Source: CAILZL01 sp963791615 | Lineage (GTDB): Bacteria; Pseudomonadota; Gammaproteobacteria; Steroidobacterales; Steroidobacteraceae | Assembly (NCBI GenBank): GCA_963791615.1 | Contig: CAWBTE010000005.1 | Coordinates: 682,001 to 746,000 of the forward strand | Length of the DNA stretch: 64,000 nucleotides | Direction: 5' to 3' | Part shown: in pieces, positions 18,302-26,594 of the stretch | Numbering within the stretch: position 1 is the first letter of the stretch | How the letters are laid out: each line of letters starts with the position of its first letter | Notes under the pieces: generated by a model | Database searches by the model: none | Seen by the model: only the letters and a program-made list of their open reading frames with translations | What the model was told of the DNA's origin: nothing | Position numbers and translations under genes: made by a program

Positions 18302-19260
18302 GTCATGAGTACGCGATCACCGCGCGTGGCCTGACGCGTCGCTTTGGTAACAAGCTGGCCGTTGCGGGTATTGATCTGTCGGTGCCACGTGCACAGATCT
18401 TCGGCTTCCTCGGCCCCAATGGTTCAGGCAAGTCCACCACCATTCGCATGTTGTGTGGCTTGTTGAAACCGACATCGGGCGAGTGCTGGGTGCTGGGTCA
18501 GGAGATGCCGGAACATGCCGAGGCGATTCGCAACAAGCTGGGCTATATGACGCAGCGCTTTGCCCTGTGGGAAGACCTGACGGTGCGTGAGAACCTGGAA
18601 TTCATGGGGCGAATCTATTCGCTGAGCAAGCCGCTGCTGAAAGCACGCATCGAGCAGCGGCTGGAGCGCTATCGACTCGCGGATATGCAGCCACAGCGCG
18701 CAGGTACCTTGAGTGGCGGGCAGAAGCAACGTCTGGCGCTGGCGGCGGCGACCTTGCATGAGCCCGAGCTGTTGCTGCTGGATGAGCCCACCAGTGCGGT
18801 GGATCCACAAAGCCGGCGTGATTTCTGGCAAAGCCTGTTTGACCTGGTCGATGACGGCACCACCATTCTGGTTTCCACGCACTATATGGATGAAGCTGAA
18901 CGTTGCCACCAGCTGGCGATTCTTGATGAAGGCAAGCTGGTAGCGCAGGGTGCGCCCGCACAGATGATGCGCGACATTGGTGTCAACGTGGTGCAGGTGC
19001 ATGCAAGGATCAATGGCGCTACTTATGCGCAGCTTCGGGCAACCTTGCTGGTATCAGCTCAGATCAAGGCCGTTACGCAGATGGGCAATCGGCTGAATGT
19101 GCTGGTGGTTGCGCAGACAGGTGATCCTTTGCAGCATGTGCGCGACTGCCTGTCGGGCGCGGGCATTGCAGCTGACCTGGTACAGATTGAAGCCAGTCTC
19201 GAAGATGTGTTTGTGGCCGCAACCGGCTTTGGGGTGCGATCCGCGAGTGCGCAGGCATGA
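18298..19260 (+). CDS. ABC transporter ATP-binding protein
   Basis: A 320-aa ATPase of the ABC-2 drug/exporter class. Walker A is GPNGSGKST (residues 39-47), the Q-loop region is LGYMTQRFALWEDLTVREN, the signature is LSGGQKQRLALA, Walker B is LLLLDEPTSAVDP, and the switch His is in STHYMDEAERC. A roughly 90-residue C-terminal extension follows, as in DrrA/YbhF-like proteins. Its start overlaps the HlyD stop and its stop overlaps the permease start, so the three form one translationally coupled operon. The exported compound is unknown. Confidence 0.95.
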   Translation: MSHEYAITARGLTRRFGNKLAVAGIDLSVPRAQIFGFLGPNGSGKSTTIRMLCGLLKPTSGECWVLGQEMPEHAEAIRNKLGYMTQRFALWEDLTVRENLEFMGRIYSLSKPLLKARIEQRLERYRLADMQPQRAGTLSGGQKQRLALAAATLHEPELLLLDEPTSAVDPQSRRDFWQSLFDLVDDGTTILVSTHYMDEAERCHQLAILDEGKLVAQGAPAQMMRDIGVNVVQVHARINGATYAQLRATLLVSAQIKAVTQMGNRLNVLVVAQTGDPLQHVRDCLSGAGIAADLVQIEASLEDVFVAATGFGVRSASAQA

Positions 19261-20357
19261 TGCCCGGATTCATTCGTCTGTTGGCCATTGCCAGCAAGGA
19301 AGTGCGGCAGCTGCGCCGTGACCGGCTGACACTGGGCATGATTGTCGGCATCCCGCTGCTGCAAATGCTGATGTTTGGTTACGCCATCAATTTTGACGTG
19401 CGTGATCTGCTGATGGGCGTAGTCGATCAGGCGCAAACCACGCAGTCGCGCGCACTGGTTGCGGCACTGACTGCGACTCAGGTGGTCAGGCTGGAGGCCT
19501 ACTATGCCGCTCCGGCACAACTCGAAGCGAGCATGCAGCAAGGTGTGATCAAGGTTGGCCTGATCATTCCGGCAGATTTTGAAAGACGGCAATTGCAGCG
19601 CAACCAACCATTGGCGCAGCTGCTGATTGATGGCAGCGAACCCAGCATCGAGAATCTGGCGGCAGGCTTGAGCAATATGCCCTTCGGTCAACGCGCGGGA
19701 CTCTATAACGATGCACGGCCACTGTTCGCTGTGCGCACCCAGTACAACCCGGAGAAACGTACCGCCGTGCAGGTCGTGCCTGGACTGATCGGCGTGATCC
19801 TGAGTCTGACCATGGTGATGTTTACCGCCGTGTCGGTAGTGCGTGAGCGCGAGCGCGGCAACATGGAGCTGTTGATCACCACGCCGACGCGCTCTTCCGA
19901 ATTGATGGCCGGCAAGTTGCTGCCCTATGTGGTCATCGGCCTGATTCAGACCAGCATTGTGCTGGCCTTGGGATACGGGCTGTTTGATGTACCCATCAAT
20001 GGCAGCCTGCTGGATCTGTATCTGGCGGCTGCCCTGTTCATTGCGGCCACCCTGACGCTCGGTTTGCTGATTTCAACGCTGGTGCAAACCCAGGCGCAGG
20101 CGTTTCAGGCGGCGTTGTTTACCTTGCTGCCCTCCATCCTGCTGTCCGGCTTCGTCTTTCCCTACCAAGGTATGCCGGTGGTAGTTCAGTATCTGGCACA
20201 GGTGCTGCCGCTGACACACTTCGTGGTGCTGGTGCGGGGCATCGTACTGCGGGGCGCGCCGCTGCTGGAATTATGGTTGCCGGTCTGCAAGTTGCTGGTG
20301 TTCTTTCTATTAATGCTGGTTGCTGCGATGCTCAGGTTCCGCAAGCGCCTTGATTGA
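19257..20357 (+). CDS. ABC-2 type permease
   Basis: A 366-aa permease of the YbhR/YbhS type. One N-terminal helix (LTLGMIVGIPLLQMLMFGYAI) is followed by a large periplasmic loop (about residues 50-175). Five C-terminal helices begin at VVPGLIGVILSLTMVMFTAVSVVRERERGNMELL, which contains the conserved EREXGTXE-like cytoplasmic motif. A single permease gene is present, so the transporter would be a homodimer. It ends 288 bases before the P-II gene. That gap holds no convincing gene. Confidence 0.93.
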   Translation: MMPGFIRLLAIASKEVRQLRRDRLTLGMIVGIPLLQMLMFGYAINFDVRDLLMGVVDQAQTTQSRALVAALTATQVVRLEAYYAAPAQLEASMQQGVIKVGLIIPADFERRQLQRNQPLAQLLIDGSEPSIENLAAGLSNMPFGQRAGLYNDARPLFAVRTQYNPEKRTAVQVVPGLIGVILSLTMVMFTAVSVVRERERGNMELLITTPTRSSELMAGKLLPYVVIGLIQTSIVLALGYGLFDVPINGSLLDLYLAAALFIAATLTLGLLISTLVQTQAQAFQAALFTLLPSILLSGFVFPYQGMPVVVQYLAQVLPLTHFVVLVRGIVLRGAPLLELWLPVCKLLVFFLLMLVAAMLRFRKRLD

Positions 20358-20430
20358 TGAGGGCCTCAACAAGGGGCTGGATCAGGACAGGGCTTCTGTT
20401 GCACTATGCGTGAGCGATGCTTTGGGTGGT

Positions 20431-20447
20431 TGCTCTAAATTGGAGCA
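20431..20447 (+). promoter_or_regulatory. Candidate NtrC-binding palindrome upstream of the P-II gene
   Basis: TGCTCTAAATTGGAGCA has the NtrC layout (TGCACC-N5-GGTGCA), with 9 of 12 arm positions matching and the correct 17-bp span. It lies about 200 bases before the P-II start, a usual enhancer distance. I could not find a good sigma-54 -24/-12 promoter between it and the gene, so regulation remains a suggestion. Confidence 0.4.
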
Positions 20448-20645
20448 GATTCATGGGGTCGTGATGGCGGTGAATGCGCAGCAAGCGTGCAATTATCAAT
20501 ACAAGCGCGGGCGGCATGAAATCTGCATCTATATCTCAGGCGCTACTGGCGCAGGTTTGGGCCGCAATGCCCGGGCCTGGATCAGGCAGCCAAACAAGTC
20601 ATTAATCTTCACACGCCCACGCAGTTCGAGACAGGAGCCCGGGGA

Positions 20646-20984
20646 ATGAAACTCATCAGTGCAATCATCAAGCCCTTCAAACTAGACGACGTGCGCGCGG
20701 CGCTATCGGAAATCGGCGTCTCGGGCATGACCGTAACCGAAGTCAAAGGCTTTGGCCGTCAGCGCGGTCATACCGAGCTGTATCGCGGAGCCGAATACGT
20801 AGTCGACTTCGTACCCAAGACGCGCATCGAAGTTGCCGTCAAGGAATCGCTGGTTGATCAGGTAGTTGAGGCCATCATCAATGCCGCCAAGACCGGCAAG
20901 GTCGGCGACGGCAAGATCTTCATCACCAATCTGGAACGCGTACTGCGTATCCGTACCGGTGAAACCGACGATCAGGCGCTCTGA
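20646..20984 (+). CDS. glnK: Nitrogen regulatory protein P-II (GlnB/GlnK)
   Basis: A 112-aa trimeric signal protein that senses 2-oxoglutarate, ATP/ADP and glutamine and controls glutamine synthetase, NtrB or AmtB. It is nearly a textbook P-II: IIKPFKLDDVR, VTEVKGFGRQRGHTELYRGAEY with the uridylylation site Tyr51, the B-loop TGKVGDGKIFI, and the C-loop RIRTGETDDQAL. Sequence details (MKLISA, ending DDQAL) lean to GlnK but do not exclude GlnB, and no amtB is adjacent. A Shine-Dalgarno (AGGAG) precedes the ATG. It is convergent with ilvN. Confidence 0.95.
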   Translation: MKLISAIIKPFKLDDVRAALSEIGVSGMTVTEVKGFGRQRGHTELYRGAEYVVDFVPKTRIEVAVKESLVDQVVEAIINAAKTGKVGDGKIFITNLERVLRIRTGETDDQAL

Positions 20985-21068
20985 TCACGCCCGTGTGCGA
21001 ATGAGCCGGGCATGTTCGTGCATCACGAATGTGACCCGGGTCAATCAGGCTGAAATTATCAGGATGCA

Positions 21069-21088
21069 AGGGGCGTGCAGGCGCCCCT
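21069..21088. terminator. Possible bidirectional hairpin between the P-II gene and ilvN
   Basis: AGGGGCG-TGCAGG-CGCCCCT is a perfect 7-bp GC-rich stem in the gap between two convergent genes. There is no T-run on either side, so it is a weak terminator candidate only. Confidence 0.4.
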
Positions 21089-21102
21089 GATGCGGCCTGA
21101 AG

Positions 21103-21606
21103 TCAGGTTCGCAGCGTTTCCACACCGCGAATCACGGCCAATGCGCCGCTGCGCGCAATTTCCAGTACTTCGCCGTAATTGCCCACCATGCCAATGAAAT
21201 GGCTGATGCGTGCTTCGCTGTCTGTCAGCTCCATGACAAAGCTGTTCGGATCATCGCTCAGGATTTTCGCACCGGCCTGTGTAATGACATTGTGCAGTGC
21301 CGGAGCCTCATTGCTGCCATGTTTGATCTTGATCAGCAACAGCTCGCGCTCAATGTGCGCGTCGCGGGTCAGGTCATCCACATTGACGACATCCACCAGT
21401 TTCAGCGACTGATTGACGATCTGCGCGAGTACGGCTTCGGTGCCAACCGTAACCAGGGTGATGCGTGATACCGTCGGGTCTTCAGTCGCAGCCACATTCA
21501 GGGACTCGATGTTGTAGCCGCGATTGGAGAACAGACCGGCGACGCGCGTCAGGGCGCCGACTTCGTTCTGCAGCAGGATGGAGATGATGTGGCGCCGGTT
21601 ACTCAT
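21103..21606 (-). CDS. ilvN: Acetolactate synthase small (regulatory) subunit
   Basis: A 167-aa regulatory subunit of acetohydroxyacid synthase that confers valine feedback control. The N-terminal ACT domain reads MSNRRHIISILLQNEVGALT, then RVAGLFSNRGYNIESLNVAATEDP. The C-terminal domain contains DPNSFVMELTDSEARISHFI and ends ALAVIRGVETLRT, full length for the IlvH/IlvN family. The frame is open upstream, but homology begins at the ATG at 21606, which has no obvious Shine-Dalgarno. Unlike the usual ilvBN or ilvIH operon, it is transcribed away from the large-subunit gene. Confidence 0.95.
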   Translation of the reverse strand: MSNRRHIISILLQNEVGALTRVAGLFSNRGYNIESLNVAATEDPTVSRITLVTVGTEAVLAQIVNQSLKLVDVVNVDDLTRDAHIERELLLIKIKHGSNEAPALHNVITQAGAKILSDDPNSFVMELTDSEARISHFIGMVGNYGEVLEIARSGALAVIRGVETLRT

Positions 21607-21775
21607 TGGAGGGGGCTCATGACGGGTGCGGTTGTCGTATAGGGACGGCAAATTCAGGGTCGCACAGGGTACCCGAGGCCAGCAGAAAATGCAGTCAAAG
21701 TGGTGCGCACGCGGCCTAACTGCTAGGCTTTCCCACCCCAAATCCTGTTTGTATTGATTCCCCGGCGGTATTCCC

Positions 21776-23656
21776 GTGACTCATAGTTCAGCGCAAAGCC
21801 AACCCCAGCGGTTCAGTCCGGCTGGCCAGCCCATCAATTCACTGGTGGGTCAAACCCTGTCCGGCGCGGAAATACTGGTACAGGTACTGGCGGAAGAGGG
21901 CGTTGAAGTCATTTTCGGTTATTCCGGTGGCGCCATTCTGCCCACCTACGACGCAGTTTTCGTACACAACCAGACACATGCAGCGGCCAATGGTGGCAAG
22001 CAGCCCATGCCATTGATCGTGCCCGCCAACGAACAGGGCGCCGGTTTCATGGCGGCGGGCTATGCACGCGCCAGCGGCAAGGTGGGTGTTGCACTGGTGA
22101 CTTCAGGTCCGGGTGCAACCAACACCGTGACCCCGGTGCGCGACTGCATGGCCGACTCCGTACCCATCGTGGTGATCTGCGGCCAGGTGGCGACCAGCGC
22201 CATCGGCACGGATGCTTTCCAGGAAGCACCGGTGGCGGGCGTGATGAGCGCCGTGGCCAAGCATGTGTTTCTGGTCACTGACCCCACCAAGCTTGAAGAC
22301 ACTATCCGTACCGCCTTTGAAATTGCCCGCACCGGCCGTCCCGGCCCGGTGGTGATCGATATCCCCAAGGATGTGCAGAACTGGCGCGGCGTATACAAGG
22401 GCGAAGGTCGTCTGCCTTTTCCCGGCTACCGGCAACGCATGAACAAGCTGGCCAAGGCTGCGCTGACGGATCAGGACTGCGCCAACTTCTGGGCGTTGCT
22501 GGGCAAGTCCAGTCGCCCCCTGATTTACGCCGGTGGCGGCGTGGTGAATGGCGCCGCTGCACCTGCCCTGCGCGAGTTTTCGGCCGAGTTCCAGATCCCG
22601 GTGGTCACCACCCTGATGGCGCTCGGCGCAGTGGACACTAAAGACAAATTGTCATTGAGCATGCTCGGCATGCACGGCGCGGCCTTCGCCAACTACGCCG
22701 TCATCGATTGCGATTTCCTGTTCGCACTGGGTGCCCGCTTTGATGATCGGGTGGCGGGTGATCCCCAGCGCTTTGCCGGCAATGCCAAGGCCATCGCGCA
22801 TATCGACATTGATGCTTCCGAGGTCAACAAGGTCAAGCACGCTGACTGGACGCATATCGGCTCGCTGGTTCAGGCGTTAACCACACTGACGGCCTACGGA
22901 CGAAAGAAAAACTTGAAGATAGATACGGTTGACTGGCTTAAGCACTGCGCTGAGCTCAAGCAAACCTATGCGATGAACTATGACCGGGACAGCTCGATGA
23001 TCCAGCCTTACTACGTCATCGAGGAGATCAATCGCATTACCCGGGGTGAGGCCATCATTACCACCGGCGTGGGTCAGCATCAGATGTGGGCAGCGCAGTA
23101 CTTTGACTTCAAGGGCCCGCGCCAGTGGTTGACCTCAGGCAGCATGGGCACCATGGGGTTTGGCCTGCCTGCCGCGATCGGTGCGCAGTTTGCCCGGCCG
23201 GACAAGCTGGTCATCGACGTTGATGGCGATGCCAGCATCCGCATGAATCTGGGCGAGATGGAAACCGTGACCACTTATGAGCTACCGGTCAAAGTCGTGG
23301 TGCTTAACAACAATGGCGACGGCATGGTGAAGCAATGGCAGAAACTGTTCTTCAAGGGGCGCCTGTCCGCCAGCGACAAGTCGTTGCACAAGAAGGATTT
23401 CGTCAAGGCGGCGCAGGCGGATGGTTTCCAGTTCGCAGTGCGCCTGGATCGCAAGGAAGACGTACCGCGCGTGGTCAGGGAATTCATCGAGTTCAAGGGC
23501 TCGGCCTTCCTGGAAGTCTGCATTGATCAGGACGCCGGTGTGTATCCAATGGTCGGGCCGGGACAGGCATACGAGCAGATGATCACCGGTGACTTCATTC
23601 CGGCGCGGGCGGCGGCCAAGGTGGCTGAAAAGCTCGACGAGTCCAAGATGTTCTGA
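21776..23656 (+). CDS. ilvB: Acetolactate synthase large (catalytic) subunit
   Basis: A thiamine-diphosphate enzyme that condenses pyruvate with pyruvate or 2-ketobutyrate, the first common step of valine, leucine and isoleucine synthesis. At 626 aa it has an N-terminal extension of about 30 residues before SGAEILVQVLAEEGVEVIFGYSGG. The catalytic Glu lies in VPANEQGAGFMAAGYARASG, and the ThDP/Mg motif is GDGDASIRMNLGEMETVTTYELPVKVVVLNNN. The start is GTG 21776 with a weak ribosome-binding site. It is divergent from ilvN with 169 bases between the two starts, so both probably use a shared regulatory region. Confidence 0.96.
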   Translation: MTHSSAQSQPQRFSPAGQPINSLVGQTLSGAEILVQVLAEEGVEVIFGYSGGAILPTYDAVFVHNQTHAAANGGKQPMPLIVPANEQGAGFMAAGYARASGKVGVALVTSGPGATNTVTPVRDCMADSVPIVVICGQVATSAIGTDAFQEAPVAGVMSAVAKHVFLVTDPTKLEDTIRTAFEIARTGRPGPVVIDIPKDVQNWRGVYKGEGRLPFPGYRQRMNKLAKAALTDQDCANFWALLGKSSRPLIYAGGGVVNGAAAPALREFSAEFQIPVVTTLMALGAVDTKDKLSLSMLGMHGAAFANYAVIDCDFLFALGARFDDRVAGDPQRFAGNAKAIAHIDIDASEVNKVKHADWTHIGSLVQALTTLTAYGRKKNLKIDTVDWLKHCAELKQTYAMNYDRDSSMIQPYYVIEEINRITRGEAIITTGVGQHQMWAAQYFDFKGPRQWLTSGSMGTMGFGLPAAIGAQFARPDKLVIDVDGDASIRMNLGEMETVTTYELPVKVVVLNNNGDGMVKQWQKLFFKGRLSASDKSLHKKDFVKAAQADGFQFAVRLDRKEDVPRVVREFIEFKGSAFLEVCIDQDAGVYPMVGPGQAYEQMITGDFIPARAAAKVAEKLDESKMF

Positions 23657-23851
23657 CGCCTGTGTTGAACATAGTCTTGTGAGCGGCGACCTGCGTTCAG
23701 CTGCGGGTCGCACAATCTCCGGAAATCCGGGTTGCCTGAATATCAAGCTGAGACCCAGTTCCATGTCCTGCTCCAAGGGGGTGCTTAAAGTGGCGCCTGA
23801 AACCTCGCGCGAATTTCTTGCGCGATTCCTGCTGATTTCAGGAGCCTTACA

Positions 23852-24703
23852 GTGCTGCAAGCCCGTTCCCGTCGTCGTATGCCAATGGTGATGCCTGCCA
23901 CCGTGCACATTCGTCGCAGTTACGCGGAAAATCGCTATGGCCAGTTGCATATGACGACGGCCTATCCTTCCGGCGGCGGCTTTGACGAGCGTGTGCCGCT
24001 GATCTGCCTGCATCCGGCGGGCAGTGCTGCCAGTTATTTTTCAGCGCTGCTGCCCGAACTGGGCCGTGATCGCAGCGTCTATGCCTTTGACCTGCCGGGA
24101 TACGGTAATTCCGATGCGCCCGCCGGTGACTGGCTGATCGCTGATGCCGCAGCGGTGATCGGCGAATTCGCCGACAGCCTGCGTTTGCGCAATTTCGATC
24201 TGATCGGTGTGCAGCTGGGTGCACTGACAGCGATTGAACTGGCGGCCAGCAAACCGGATCAGGCGCGGCGTCTGGTGCTGAGTTCCGTGCCGCATTTCAC
24301 CGCGCAGGAAGCCAGGTCAGCGGAATGGACGGCATTGCCTGCGCAGCCGCTGGTCGATGGTTCGCATCTGCTCAAGGAATGGCAGCGACTGCAGGCCTCT
24401 CGCGGTCCCATGCTGAGTCCGGAACAACTGACTGAAGAACTGGCCGATGTGCTGCGCAGCCGTACCCGCAGCACGCAAACCCAGCATGCCATGCTGGAAT
24501 ATCCCAGCGCGCATCGCCTCGCCGCATTACGTCAGACGGGTCTGATACTGCGTCCGCGTGATGAATTCCATGAGCACAGCCTGCGCGCAAAAAACTCTTT
24601 CGCTCAGTCACTGATCGAAGAATTGCCGGAAGCGGGCTCGAATATTTTTGGCAACAATCCACAGCGCGTCCTGCAGCTGGTGCGGATGTTCCTGGATCGT
24701 TGA
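23852..24703 (+). CDS. Alpha/beta hydrolase-fold protein lacking the nucleophile Ser
   Basis: A 283-aa cytosolic alpha/beta hydrolase fold. GTG 23852 is supported by GGAG seven bases upstream. The oxyanion strand LICLHPAGSAASYF and the strand VYAFDLPGYGNSDAP are clear. The nucleophile elbow, normally GxSxG, reads G119-V-Q121-L-G123, so the catalytic Ser is replaced by Gln. A related family with GHHTG- or GYHTG-like elbows in the same position exists, so this may be a family trait rather than decay. Hydrolase activity is therefore doubtful. A 195-base gap separates it from ilvB. Confidence 0.8.
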   Translation: MLQARSRRRMPMVMPATVHIRRSYAENRYGQLHMTTAYPSGGGFDERVPLICLHPAGSAASYFSALLPELGRDRSVYAFDLPGYGNSDAPAGDWLIADAAAVIGEFADSLRLRNFDLIGVQLGALTAIELAASKPDQARRLVLSSVPHFTAQEARSAEWTALPAQPLVDGSHLLKEWQRLQASRGPMLSPEQLTEELADVLRSRTRSTQTQHAMLEYPSAHRLAALRQTGLILRPRDEFHEHSLRAKNSFAQSLIEELPEAGSNIFGNNPQRVLQLVRMFLDR

Positions 24704-24728
24704 GCAGATTTGATAAACGCAGTCGCTA

Positions 24729-25142
24729 TCACAGCGACTGCGACCACGCCCAGCTGCAGGCCAGACTGGCCGCTACGCAGGTGCAGCAAGTCTCCACGAC
24801 CAGCAGCTGAAAAAACGGTGGCGTTGTGCGCAGCAAACTGCGCACGATCAGCAAGGGCAGGACGCTGAATATCACGGCATTCATCAAGCCGAAAACCAGG
24901 CCTCGCTGCCACCATGAGATTTCCACCAGGGCCGTGAAGCCCCAGCTCAGCCAGAACAACAGGCCGATGCCTGCACCCAGCGCCGCATGCGCGGTGACAT
25001 ACAGCAGTTCATTCGCCGCTGAAGGTTCGCGCCATGTGGTGCTCAGGTCACGTCGGGAGCGCGCCGCCCAGATGAAACGCAGCAGCAGCGAAACGCCCAG
25101 CGCTGCCATCATGGCCGGGCCGATCAATAGCAGCGAATTCAA
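24729..25142 (-). CDS. Four-helix membrane protein of unknown function
   Basis: A 137-aa protein I do not recognise. Four hydrophobic segments can be seen: LLLIGPAMMAALGVSLLLRFIW, ELLYVTAHAALGAGIGLLFWL, LVFGLMNAVIFSVLPLLIV and FFQLLVVETCCTCVAASLA. Charged loops lie between them (RSRRDLSTTWREPSAAN). Cys-Cys-x-Cys in the last helix is unusual. It sits 33 bases downstream of the aminotransferase-like gene on the same strand and may share its transcript. No function can be inferred. Confidence 0.65.
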   Translation of the reverse strand: MNSLLLIGPAMMAALGVSLLLRFIWAARSRRDLSTTWREPSAANELLYVTAHAALGAGIGLLFWLSWGFTALVEISWWQRGLVFGLMNAVIFSVLPLLIVRSLLRTTPPFFQLLVVETCCTCVAASLACSWAWSQSL

Positions 25143-25175
25143 CGTGCAGACTCCCGTGTTGGTTCTTGTGTGGCG

Positions 25176-26483
25176 TCACGCACGGATGGCGCGTTGCAGC
25201 CCGAGTACCAGGCGATCAATGTCGTCGTGTGAATTGTAGACGTTGAAAGCGATGCGCAGCACATTGGATAGTGACGGGTTGCCGCCATCCTGCGTCGCTA
25301 ATCCTGAGACGATGACTGAATCATTCCGTCGCAGCTGCTCGGCTATCTGTTCGGCGCTGCGTGCGTTGGAGCGTACGGAAAGGATGTGCAGCGACAGGCC
25401 CGGCTGATTGGGTGTCAGCCACTCCAGACCGGACAGGGCTTGCAGTCGCAGACGTGCATAGATTTGCAGCGCCCGCAGGCGCGCCTCAATGCGCGCACGC
25501 CCCATTCTTTCCTGAAAATCCAGCGCCAGCGGCAACATCTGAAACTGTACCGGCGTTTCCAGAAGCGCTGCATGCCACCGGCCAGCCAAGTGTGGCCAGC
25601 CCACAGTATCAAGCAACGTCGTCGAACCCGAGTTGAATTGCTCACCCAGCCGGGCATGCAGTTCACGCCGGACGTACAGCAAACCCGTGGTTGCCGGGCC
25701 ATTCAGCCAGTGACCAAAACTGCTGCCATAGACATCGCAGCCGAGACTGGCCAGCGAAAACTGCAAGGCGCCCATGCTGAAGCTGCCGTCCACCAGACAC
25801 AACGCGCCTTGCTTGTGCGCCAGCGCGCCCAGTTCGCGAATGGGCAGGATGGCGCCATCCAGCTCCTGGACATGACTGCACATCAACGCCCGGGTGCGTT
25901 CGCTCAGGGCATTTTCAAATGCGGCGACCACCTGCGCTGCGTTTGAAATCGGCAAGGGCAATTCGACAGACTTCAGCACCAGCCCCCGCAATCTCGCCTG
26001 CTGTTCCCAGAATTTGCGCAATGGTTGCGGCAGTTGCGAGTGAATCACTACTTCATCGCCAGCCTGTAGTGGCATCTGTTGTGCGAAGTGCAGCAGCCCC
26101 TGCGTGGCATTCCGGCTGAAGCATAGTTCGTCAGCCGAGCAGTCCAGCCACTGCCCCAGCCGGGCGCACAGCGACTGCACTGACGCCGCGTTGAATTCAT
26201 CACGGAAAAACGCCTGTGGATCATGGTGCAGCGCTTCGCTGGCCCGATACTCGGCTGCCAGCATGGCGCGTGTGCCGGGAGCGAAGCGGGCGGTATCAAA
26301 GTAGGCGAGGCGCGGATTCATCACCCATTGCTCGCTGGCCTGCCTCCAGAGGTCGGGTGAGGTCGAGGGCGCCAGCGCAGATTGCGCTACTGCGCCGCCG
26401 GTAGGAGTGGCCGCCGCAGTCACGGCGGCAGCGGCGCTGGCCAATAGCCGACGACGCGAGAGCTGAAATTTTCGTGGATCCAT
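25176..26483 (-). CDS. Class V aminotransferase-fold protein with altered PLP site
   Basis: A 435-aa homologue of isopenicillin N epimerase-like class V PLP enzymes. The N-terminus LSRRRLLASAAAAVTAAATP is a twin-arginine signal, so the folded protein is probably exported to the periplasm. Conserved regions include FSRNATQGLLHFAQQM and HVQELDGAILPIRELGALA. The PLP region reads CLVDGSFSMGALQFSLASLG, then YGSSFGHWLNGPATTGLLYV. The usual His after DGA is Phe235, and the Schiff-base Lys in SxHKW is replaced by His258 (SFGHW). Asp232 is kept. The fold is confident, but normal PLP catalysis looks impossible. It is divergent from ilvA. Confidence 0.85.
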   Translation of the reverse strand: MDPRKFQLSRRRLLASAAAAVTAAATPTGGAVAQSALAPSTSPDLWRQASEQWVMNPRLAYFDTARFAPGTRAMLAAEYRASEALHHDPQAFFRDEFNAASVQSLCARLGQWLDCSADELCFSRNATQGLLHFAQQMPLQAGDEVVIHSQLPQPLRKFWEQQARLRGLVLKSVELPLPISNAAQVVAAFENALSERTRALMCSHVQELDGAILPIRELGALAHKQGALCLVDGSFSMGALQFSLASLGCDVYGSSFGHWLNGPATTGLLYVRRELHARLGEQFNSGSTTLLDTVGWPHLAGRWHAALLETPVQFQMLPLALDFQERMGRARIEARLRALQIYARLRLQALSGLEWLTPNQPGLSLHILSVRSNARSAEQIAEQLRRNDSVIVSGLATQDGGNPSLSNVLRIAFNVYNSHDDIDRLVLGLQRAIRA

Positions 26484-26594
26484 GGTGTAGAGACTGTCAC
26501 GGTTGTTATGAAAGCTGAGTTTAGCAGCGGTTGGTTGGCCCGACTGCCTGTCGCCTGATACTGTACGCAGATTGCTGATCTGGAATCGTGATTC

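Noticed and set aside
20550..20575. Sigma-54 promoter candidate (TGGCGC ... TTTGGG) before the P-II gene
   Set aside because: The -12 GC is missing at the required spacing; the match is too weak to call.
20320..20649. 109-codon frame between the permease and the P-II gene
   Set aside because: It begins inside the permease, has no domain and no ribosome-binding site, and covers the regulatory region.
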